Shown in pieces: positions 57,901 to 64,000 of a DNA stretch of 64,000 nt. The stretch comes from JAEUIE01 sp035430005 (GTDB lineage: Bacteria; Planctomycetota; Planctomycetia; Gemmatales; HRBIN36): assembly GCA_035430005.1 (NCBI GenBank), contig DAOMFV010000010.1, positions 3,991 to 67,990 of the forward strand, in the 5' to 3' direction. The stretch's first letter is position 1. Each line of letters starts with the position of its first letter. Made by a program: the position numbers and the translations under genes. Under the pieces are notes generated by a model. It had not been told where the DNA came from. It searched no databases and was given only the letters and a program-made list of their open reading frames with translations.

Positions 57901-59163
57901 CTACTTAATCACCAACACCCGCCGCGACTTCATCTCCGACCGGGGCAAAGTCCCCGCACAGACCAGCTCAATCTCCGGTTTGAACTGATAGACATTGCGG
58001 AAACGCTCGATCACTGCCTCTTTCACGATCTTGCCATCCACTTCATGTCGCAGTTCCAGTCGTAACACCATGTGGCCTGGTCGGCGTGTATCGAAGACAG
58101 CCTGGAATTCATCGATTTCAGAGAAACCTCTCACGATTTCTTCAATCATGGAGGGGTAGAAGTTATTTCCCTTGATGTGCATCATGTCGTCTGTCCGTCC
58201 CAGCACGCCGCCGATGCACCGTTTCCAGGGACGGCCACAGAGGCATGGGTTCGGATCGAGTTTTACCAGGTCGCCGGTACGAAACCGAACCACGGGGCTG
58301 TGTACACGACCCAAGGTGGTGATGACCAGTTCCCCTTCTTCCCCAGGGCTGACAGGCTGAAGAGTACCTGGATGAAGCACTTCAGCAATACACTCCTCTT
58401 CAAGAAGATGAAACCCGCCTGGCTGTTCACTGCATTCGATACCCAACGGGCCAATCTCGGTCATTCCCCAGTGGTCAATGACTCGGGCCCCCCAACCTTG
58501 CTCGATCATCTTGCGAGTGGAGGGGATATTCGCCCCCGGCTCGCCGGCCAGGATAAGCATCCTGACCGAGGATTGATCCAACCGAATGCCCTCTTCCTTG
58601 GCGACATCCAGCATACGTAGAGCGTAGGTCGGAGTGCTGCAAAGAATCGTGCCCTGGTTATCCTGTAGGAACTTAAGCCGGGCGGTGGTGCTGGCTCCGC
58701 CGCCTGGAAGCACCAGACACCCACGCTTTGCAGCCCCTTCAAAGGCTGCCCAGAAACCAAGGAACGGCCCGAATGAGAAGGGGAAGAAGAACCGGTCACT
58801 CGAAGTGATTCCGACAATGTCGTAGATGCTCTGCCAGCATCGTAGTATCCAGTCCCAGGAGGCAGGTGAATCGAGCCAACGCAAGGGTTGACCGGTCGTG
58901 GTGCCCGACGTCTGGTGCAATCGCACGTAGCTCGACACCGGCCTGGCCAGATTGGTGCCGTACGGTGGAGCATGCAGTTGATCCTGCATCAATTCATCTT
59001 TGGAGACGAGTGGCAGCCGCGCCAGATCGTTCAGCGTCCGCACACTTTCGATGGTGACTCCTTGTTCTGCCCACTTCTTCTTGAGAAAAAGGGACAAGCC
59101 TTCAGAGAGCAGTTGCGACCAGCGCTGTTCTTGAAGTGCTCGGAGTGTAGACAATGCCTGCAT
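57901..59163 (-). CDS. phenylacetate-CoA ligase (PaaK) family protein
   Basis: 420 residues of the ANL superfamily, PaaK branch. The ATP loop is HQTSGTTTGQP (83-93); other motifs are HWGMTEIGPLGIEC, GEEGELVITTLGR, VRFRTGDLVKL, GRTDDMMHIKGNNFYP and the C-terminal lysine region PRSEMKSRRVLVIK. The CxC in NPCLCGRPWKR is typical of PaaK. It makes an acyl-CoA from an aromatic or other acid. It is the first gene of the minus-strand set that continues with the nucleotidyltransferase, a second adenylating protein, aldehyde dehydrogenase and alcohol dehydrogenase. The other paa genes are absent, so it is not a phenylacetate pathway. Confidence 0.92.
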   Translation of the reverse strand: MQALSTLRALQEQRWSQLLSEGLSLFLKKKWAEQGVTIESVRTLNDLARLPLVSKDELMQDQLHAPPYGTNLARPVSSYVRLHQTSGTTTGQPLRWLDSPASWDWILRCWQSIYDIVGITSSDRFFFPFSFGPFLGFWAAFEGAAKRGCLVLPGGGASTTARLKFLQDNQGTILCSTPTYALRMLDVAKEEGIRLDQSSVRMLILAGEPGANIPSTRKMIEQGWGARVIDHWGMTEIGPLGIECSEQPGGFHLLEEECIAEVLHPGTLQPVSPGEEGELVITTLGRVHSPVVRFRTGDLVKLDPNPCLCGRPWKRCIGGVLGRTDDMMHIKGNNFYPSMIEEIVRGFSEIDEFQAVFDTRRPGHMVLRLELRHEVDGKIVKEAVIERFRNVYQFKPEIELVCAGTLPRSEMKSRRVLVIK

Positions 59164-59242
59164 GCTGATCAGCCGTGAGGAAGTGGCCCATTGGCAACAG
59201 TGTAGGAATTGGGGTCCACGTGGGTATCGTGCTGAGGCGTCT

Positions 59243-59947
59243 TTAACGAAGGGCGAACGAGTTAAGGAACTTGCGTGCCTTGTCGGAATTCAGCCATTCA
59301 GTCTTACCCAGAATCAGCACTTGATACGCGCGATTGTTGACCAGGTAGATGCTACAGTACATCTCAGCTCCTTTACTGGGCACGTCAGCTCTGATCTCTC
59401 GTCCGGGATACTTCCCCTGCAAAGTGATGTGGTCCTCCTTGATCAGGGTCCCATTCATGTTCTGGAGCATGCCTCTTCTGGCATTGGTCAGGATCGAATC
59501 AACTTGATTGCCTTTGGAATCAATGCCCGCTGGCAGATCAAAGTAAGCGACCCCGAAGACTCCATCCTTTTCTTCAACCAGGAACATCTTGAACTTCATG
59601 CCGAGGGCGCTTTGTGTCCTCTCCTTTGGCGTTCCGGGAAAACTGGCTTTGAACTTGCCGTCTTTGGAGACGAATTCCGTGAAGTTACTCATTGAGGAAG
59701 AGTCGCCTGAGCCGCCGCCGAGTGAGCCTCGAAAAAAAAGACCCGCTATGACGAGGACGATACCCAGACCGAGAGCGCCCAGATATATGGGCTGCGCTTC
59801 TTCAAATGACTTGCTTTCTTCCCGGTTGGCTGTCATTGCCCGGAAGAAGTAAACCAGGGCCATAAGTACGAGGACGGCTCCGCCACCGATGAGGCCTCCC
59901 ATGAAAGCCTGCGACCAGTCAATTTCGGCAAAAAGTACCGGATGCAT
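59243..59947 (-). CDS. membrane protein of unknown function with a C-terminal extracytoplasmic domain
   Basis: 234 residues from ATG 59947 (GAGG upstream); 59971 and 59980 are other in-frame starts. Two transmembrane helices lie at about 17-37 (GGLIGGGAVLVLMALVYFF) and 59-77 (LGALGLGIVLVIAGLFF). After a Gly/Ser linker the last 140 residues form a beta/alpha domain (FKASFPGTPKERTQ, GVFGVAYFDLPAG, YPGREIRADVPSKGAEMYCS, VLILGKTEWLNSDKARKFLNSF) of the kind seen in many planctomycete hypothetical proteins. No function can be assigned. It is divergent from ugd. Confidence 0.75.
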   Translation of the reverse strand: MHPVLFAEIDWSQAFMGGLIGGGAVLVLMALVYFFRAMTANREESKSFEEAQPIYLGALGLGIVLVIAGLFFRGSLGGGSGDSSSMSNFTEFVSKDGKFKASFPGTPKERTQSALGMKFKMFLVEEKDGVFGVAYFDLPAGIDSKGNQVDSILTNARRGMLQNMNGTLIKEDHITLQGKYPGREIRADVPSKGAEMYCSIYLVNNRAYQVLILGKTEWLNSDKARKFLNSFALR

Positions 59948-60053
59948 GGAGAGAACCTCAAAACTCTTCATTGGAAACATAGCTCAAGAATGCCGGTAGT
60001 GGGATACTTGCATATCTTCTTCATTAGACATTTGTTTCACGAGGCTCTGCATT

Positions 60054-61358
60054 ATGCGTTTGGCTGTTGTCGGCACGGGGTACGTTGGGTTGGTCACGGG
60101 AACCTGCTTTGCCGAAAGCGGGAACGATGTCATTGGCATCGATAATAATCCCAAAAAGATCGAAATCCTCGATTCGGGCAAGCTCCCCATCTACGAACCA
60201 GGCCTTTTGGAACTGGTGCAGCGTAACCGTAAGGAAGGCCGCCTTAACTTCACCACCGACTTGGCTGCGGCCATCAAGAATGTCGAAGTGGTCTATCTGT
60301 GTGTCGGCACCCCTCAGGGCGATGATGGCTCAGCTGACCTGAGCGCCCTCTGGGCCGTCGGCGATGCCATTGCTGATCGTCTCGATGGTTTCAAGCTTCT
60401 CGTTATCAAGAGCACGGTGCCGGTGGGAACGAATAAGAAGTTGACTGACCGCATCGCCGCCCGCACCAAGCAACCCTTTGAAGTTGCCAGCAATCCCGAG
60501 TTCCTTAAAGAAGGGGCAGCCATCGACGACTTCATGAAGCCTGACCGAGTCGTCGTCGGCGTTCGTAGCGAGAAGGCTCAGAAACTGTTACATGAACTCT
60601 ACTCGCCCTTTCTGCGCACCGAGCGTCCCTTCCTGGTGATGCCGCCCGAAAGTGCCGAGATGACCAAGTACGTTGCCAACGCCATGCTGGCGACCAAGAT
60701 CAGCTTCATCAACGAGATGGCCGGCCTGTGCGATAAGATGGGTGCCGACATCAACGATGTCCGCCGAGGCATCGGCCACGATGTCCGCATCGGCTTCCAG
60801 TTCCTCTTCCCCGGCCCTGGGTATGGCGGCAGTTGCTTCCCCAAAGATGTCAGCGCTCTGATTGCCATGGCCAAAGAAAAGAACGTTCCCTCTCGGCTGA
60901 TTGAAGCGGTCGATCTGGTGAATGATCAGCAGAAGCAAGTTTTGCCCACCAAGATCAAGCGTCACTTCCAGGACAAGCTGGCCGGCAAGACCATCGCCGT
61001 CTGGGGCCTGGCCTTCAAGCCCCGCACCGATGATATCCGCGAGTCCCCTGCCCTGACACTGATCGATGAAATGCTGAAGTCCGGCGCAAAGATTCGAGTA
61101 CACGATCCCGAAGCCCTTGCCAATGTCCGTGAAGAGTATGGCGACAAGCTCACCTACTGTGAACGCCGCTACGATGCCCTCGAAGGAGCCGATGGCCTGG
61201 CCATCGTGACCGAATGGCAGGAGTTCCGCACGCCCGACTTTCACCTAGTCAAAGAGATGCTCAAATCGCCGGTGATCTTCGATGGCCGAAATATCTACGA
61301 TCCCGCTGTGATGAAGCAGCATGGGTTCACCTATTACGGCATCGGCCGGTTGGTCTAG
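60054..61358 (+). CDS. ugd: UDP-glucose 6-dehydrogenase
   Basis: 434 residues, full length for the family. It oxidises UDP-glucose twice to UDP-glucuronate for surface polysaccharides. The NAD site is GTGYVGLVTGTCFAE at 7-21, and the catalytic cysteine is Cys261 in GPGYGGSCFPKD. Other motifs: VGTPQGDDGSADL, STVPVGTNKK, NPEFLKEGAAIDDF, GLAFKPRTDDIRESPAL. It stands alone, between a divergent membrane protein gene and a family C repeat, with no polysaccharide genes beside it. Confidence 0.96.
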   Translation: MRLAVVGTGYVGLVTGTCFAESGNDVIGIDNNPKKIEILDSGKLPIYEPGLLELVQRNRKEGRLNFTTDLAAAIKNVEVVYLCVGTPQGDDGSADLSALWAVGDAIADRLDGFKLLVIKSTVPVGTNKKLTDRIAARTKQPFEVASNPEFLKEGAAIDDFMKPDRVVVGVRSEKAQKLLHELYSPFLRTERPFLVMPPESAEMTKYVANAMLATKISFINEMAGLCDKMGADINDVRRGIGHDVRIGFQFLFPGPGYGGSCFPKDVSALIAMAKEKNVPSRLIEAVDLVNDQQKQVLPTKIKRHFQDKLAGKTIAVWGLAFKPRTDDIRESPALTLIDEMLKSGAKIRVHDPEALANVREEYGDKLTYCERRYDALEGADGLAIVTEWQEFRTPDFHLVKEMLKSPVIFDGRNIYDPAVMKQHGFTYYGIGRLV

Positions 61359-61364
61359 TGTACC

Positions 61365-61431
61365 GGGAGGGCGAGGCTCCTGCCGAGCTGTATTGTGATC
61401 GCCTTAAGCTCGGCATGAGCCTCGCCCTCCC
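61365..61431. repeat. 25-bp inverted-repeat element, family C copy 2
   Basis: The left arm 61365-61389 (GGGAGGGCGAGGCTCC then TGCCGAGCT) and the right arm 61407-61431 pair at 24 of 25 positions around a 17-base loop. The arms match those at 53097-53165. It fills the convergent gap between ugd and the heme protein gene. Confidence 0.75.
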
Positions 61432-61442
61432 ACCTTTGGAGC

Positions 61443-63941
61443 TCACCGTTTGAGCCAGGCGAGCAGATCAGCGATCTGCTCATCAGTCAAAGCATCCAGC
61501 AGCCCGGCGGGCATGAGCGATTGATCGGAAGATCGCTGGGCTGCGATATCATTGCCCGGAATGCGAATCGTAGCAGAGGCGCTCTGCAAAATAACCCCAT
61601 CGACAGCCTCGTAGATCACCAGCCCGACATGGGTTTGCCCGCTGTGCGTGGTGAAGATCGAGGTGCGATAGCGAACAGGCACATCCTTGCTCGGCTGTAG
61701 GATAGCGGCGATCAAATCATCGTGGCTGAAACGCTTGCCGACACCGGCGAGATCAGGGCCCAGGGCGCTGGTTCCCTGATGGCAGGAAGCACAGAGTTGC
61801 TTGTAGACCAACTCACCCTGAGGCATGCGCCCTGAAGTCCACTCAATCTTCTTGAGTCGCGCATCCCACTTGGCCCGATCAACGCCATCGCTGTCTTCGA
61901 GTTGCTGACGTATCTCTGGATGAGTGGTGATCAGCCATTCCTGCCACTCTTTGTCAGAACGAGTCGCTTTGGACTGAGCGAGTGACGATAAGTGTTTCTG
62001 AAACAATGCAGCGACTTTTGCATCGACTGGCGACCAGTAGCGCAGAGCCTTGACGCAGTTCACCAGTTCTTCAGTCAGCGTCTTTCGTTCATTAGTCGGC
62101 AGCGATGCAAGCGCTTCCAAAGCAAGCGTCACCGAGTTTCGAGATGTAGAACGCAGGGCAGAGATGAACCGCTGACGATCCTGCTCCTCATTTGCCTTGG
62201 CCAGCACCGGAAGGATCGCGTCCTGAAGGGTCGTCTCTTCCCAGTGGGAACGAAGCAGCGGCAGAATATCGGCATTTGAACCATGCCGGAGCAACGAGAC
62301 CAACTCATTCGACCAGGGATACTCTTTGTCAGCCTGCAATCGCTTCAGCCAAAGCATCGCCAGTTCAGCTCTTGGGAATCGCTTGTCATGAACCAGGTGC
62401 AAGTGATCGGGCCGACCCAGGTCAGGATGTTTGGTAATGGCGGCAAGTAAAGCTGGATCAAGATCAATCAACGCTCTGACAGCCTCTGAGAGCCGCAAAG
62501 CCCAATTGCGTTCCCGTGGCAGTTTCTCTCGTTCATACTTGGCATCAAGTTGAACGAGCGCCTGTGTGATAGCCTCTCGTTGTTCAGCGGTGCGCGGTGC
62601 AGTACAGCAGGCGATGACGAAGAGATAGTGGATATCATCAATCGACGAGCTGTTCGGCGTGATCTGCGACAGCAACTTAGTCAGCGATTCTGAGGCATCA
62701 TCCTTGAGCAGCGCCATGGCCCTGCTGATCTCTCGGTTCAAAGCGGCATCCTTGGAGGGAAACGCCGTTCGCAGTTCTTTGAGTATCTCTTGAAGAAACG
62801 CTTGTTTAACCGGAAGGTCTTGATTCAACGTGAGTTGATACCCCTCTTTGAACGCATAGTCCGAAGAGGTCGTGCCGATCTCGCCAAGGTCAGCGATCAA
62901 GTAGCACAATAGCTGCATCTTCATTAGAGATGTAGTGTCCTCTCGAAACTGTCGAAGCAACCCTTGCCGGTTAGGAACAACAATTTCAGAAGATCCTGCC
63001 AGTGTTCGGCTTGACGAGGTAAGTCGAGGAGCTTGAGATTGTGCGTGCGCAGGCAGCGTTTTGTAGCCTTGCTCATGCCGAATGCGGTACACCGCCCCAC
63101 GAGTCCCTCGGCCACCGGTGGAGATATAGAGATCGCCCGTGTTGGGGTGAATCGCCGCAGCGGTTGGAGCAAAGCCATGTCCTGGTGCGACTTTCAGAAA
63201 TGCAGAGGCAGTCGCTTTGTCTTCACTGATTTTGACGTTATGAATGATGCCAAAGGTCCAATCGAGCAAAAAGAAAGTCCCCTGATACTCTTTCGGAAAC
63301 TGTTGATGCCGATAGCAGACAACGCCAGTTGGTGAACCACGCCCTAGATCAAGTAGAGGTGCAACGATTTTGGGATGATAGGGAGGTTGCCTCCAGAATT
63401 GTGCTTTCTGTGGAGACCGCCAGCCATAGTGCCCGCCTCCTTCAATCCGGTAAAAGCGGCAGCCTTCGTACCAGGGCAGCCCCAGGCAGCGTTCGTTATC
63501 TGAATCGTAGGTGAAGAGTTCGCCATCGAGGCTCCAATCAAAGCCGTAGGCATTGCGGAAGCCATCGCAGAGAATCTCGATGGTCGTAAAGTCAGGCGAG
63601 ACCCTGAGCACACAGCCGGCAGTCAGTTTCTTGATGGACGAACTTGCGGCTGGTTTGATCTTGTTCGCTACGTCCGACATGTTGCCGCAGAGCAAATAAA
63701 GCCAGCCGTCGGGGCCACGGGAGATGGCATGAGCATCGTGCTCGCCGCCGGTTTTGAGGGGGATCAGCAGATCCGACTTTGCCGAGAATTGTCCCGGTGT
63801 CCAAGGCATCCGTCGCAAGCCGCCATCGCCCATGAAATAGAGGTAGCCGCCATCGACGAGGAGCCCCATCGCCCCATCCTTGGGATGATCTGAAAGCAAT
63901 ATCGCCCGGCACGCTTTCCCACCATTCTCCTCATCGACCAA
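61443..63941 (-). CDS. PVC-type heme-binding CxxCH protein, 5' part missing
   Basis: The open frame gives 832 residues beginning at a TTG (63941), inside a conserved propeller domain and not at a natural N-terminus. Propeller segments are GAMGLLVDGGYLYFMGDGGLRRM, HAISRGPDGWLYLLCGN, SLDGELFTYDSD, GHYGWRSPQKAQFW and EYQGTFFLLDWTFG. HEAT-like helices follow, and the C-terminal cytochrome domain has CASCH in QLCASCHQGTSALGPDLAGVGKRF. A TAG codon stands immediately before the TTG in the same frame. The family has the same presumed periplasmic redox role as the protein at 44348. The rest of the gene lies beyond the window. Confidence 0.85.
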   Translation of the reverse strand: MVDEENGGKACRAILLSDHPKDGAMGLLVDGGYLYFMGDGGLRRMPWTPGQFSAKSDLLIPLKTGGEHDAHAISRGPDGWLYLLCGNMSDVANKIKPAASSSIKKLTAGCVLRVSPDFTTIEILCDGFRNAYGFDWSLDGELFTYDSDNERCLGLPWYEGCRFYRIEGGGHYGWRSPQKAQFWRQPPYHPKIVAPLLDLGRGSPTGVVCYRHQQFPKEYQGTFFLLDWTFGIIHNVKISEDKATASAFLKVAPGHGFAPTAAAIHPNTGDLYISTGGRGTRGAVYRIRHEQGYKTLPAHAQSQAPRLTSSSRTLAGSSEIVVPNRQGLLRQFREDTTSLMKMQLLCYLIADLGEIGTTSSDYAFKEGYQLTLNQDLPVKQAFLQEILKELRTAFPSKDAALNREISRAMALLKDDASESLTKLLSQITPNSSSIDDIHYLFVIACCTAPRTAEQREAITQALVQLDAKYEREKLPRERNWALRLSEAVRALIDLDPALLAAITKHPDLGRPDHLHLVHDKRFPRAELAMLWLKRLQADKEYPWSNELVSLLRHGSNADILPLLRSHWEETTLQDAILPVLAKANEEQDRQRFISALRSTSRNSVTLALEALASLPTNERKTLTEELVNCVKALRYWSPVDAKVAALFQKHLSSLAQSKATRSDKEWQEWLITTHPEIRQQLEDSDGVDRAKWDARLKKIEWTSGRMPQGELVYKQLCASCHQGTSALGPDLAGVGKRFSHDDLIAAILQPSKDVPVRYRTSIFTTHSGQTHVGLVIYEAVDGVILQSASATIRIPGNDIAAQRSSDQSLMPAGLLDALTDEQIADLLAWLKR

Positions 63942-64000
63942 CTACCTCACATACCCTCTGCCGCTCACGCTGGTGCGCCCTTCCGCCGACATCGACACGC
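63942..64000 (-). pseudogene. in-frame upstream continuation of the heme protein gene, cut by TAG
   Basis: Read in the same frame, the bases just upstream encode VSMSAEGRTSVSGRGYVR and then TAG (63942-63944), directly followed by LVDEENGGKA of the gene above. Homologous PVC-type proteins have continuous sequence of the form (S)GRVFVSGxGYVRxLVDxxxDGKA at this place. The stop therefore seems to interrupt one gene. A C-to-T change of CAG would explain it. A sequencing error or a chance match to an upstream gene's end are the alternatives. Confidence 0.5.

Noticed and set aside
53203..59163. Bacterial luminescence (lux) operon
   Set aside because: Reductase- and synthetase-like enzymes are present but no luciferase alpha/beta genes; the ligase is of PaaK type.

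Overview
The window is an ordinary-looking chromosomal segment of a planctomycete. Gemmatales-like is my guess; the phylum is much firmer than the order. Markers of the group are the PSCyt1/DUF1549/DUF1553 cytochrome gene followed by a DUF1501 gene (13214-17034), two PVC-type heme-binding CxxCH proteins (44348-48001 and 61443-63941), a beta-propeller cytochrome (18909-20729), Ser/Thr kinases, and many short secreted proteins of unknown function. No rRNA, tRNA, CRISPR array, transposase or phage gene was seen. Most of the sequence is coding on one strand or the other, with short gaps.

Layout. 1-6027: tail of an unknown gene, a large secreted protein, then a compact hpf-ptsN-ptsH-ptsI cluster that looks like a regulatory phosphotransferase system without sugar permeases. 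6165-9814: a DUF2344 (TIGR03936) protein and RNase E/G with a very large disordered insertion in its S1 region. 9959-13078: an orphan solute-binding lipoprotein divergent from an FHA-GAF-AAA+ sigma-54 activator. 13214-23132: cytochrome/DUF1501 pair, kinase, propeller cytochrome, PfkB kinase, RND adaptor. 23185-33012: RNase HI fused to a second domain, small secreted proteins, queA, a cytochrome c'-like protein, an MDR oxidoreductase coupled to ribD, and two TIM-barrel isomerases. 33013-36961: a structured leader with a strong ribosome binding site before a small unknown ORF, an ECF sigma factor with a good terminator, a kinase with DFA instead of DFG, and accA. 37029-40438: three metal-transport-like membrane genes, one with a long histidine-rich loop. 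40505-42997: tandem paralogous secreted proteins. 43175-48001: a small basic protein, a UVR-motif protein and a giant heme-binding protein. 48129-52960: threonine degradation (tdh, kbl), inositol-phosphate synthase and a DcuC-like carrier. 53203-59163: a minus-strand set of two acyl-adenylating enzymes, a nucleotidyltransferase, an aldehyde dehydrogenase and an iron alcohol dehydrogenase, which reads like a carboxylic-acid-to-alcohol reduction pathway. 59243-64000: small membrane protein, ugd, and a second PVC heme protein whose reading frame appears to be cut by an in-frame TAG near the window edge.

Four families of short inverted-repeat elements are scattered between genes. One ~85-100 bp family occurs five times, always directly after a plus-strand stop codon, and combines a 10-bp GC hairpin with a run of four G-tracts. 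Every convergent gene gap longer than about 80 bp in the window carries one of these elements or a perfect hairpin. The items most worth a second look are the acid-reduction operon with its embedded nucleotidyltransferase, the leader at 33210-33300 with mutually exclusive pairings around the Shine-Dalgarno sequence, the dispersed G-rich elements, and the metal-transport locus.
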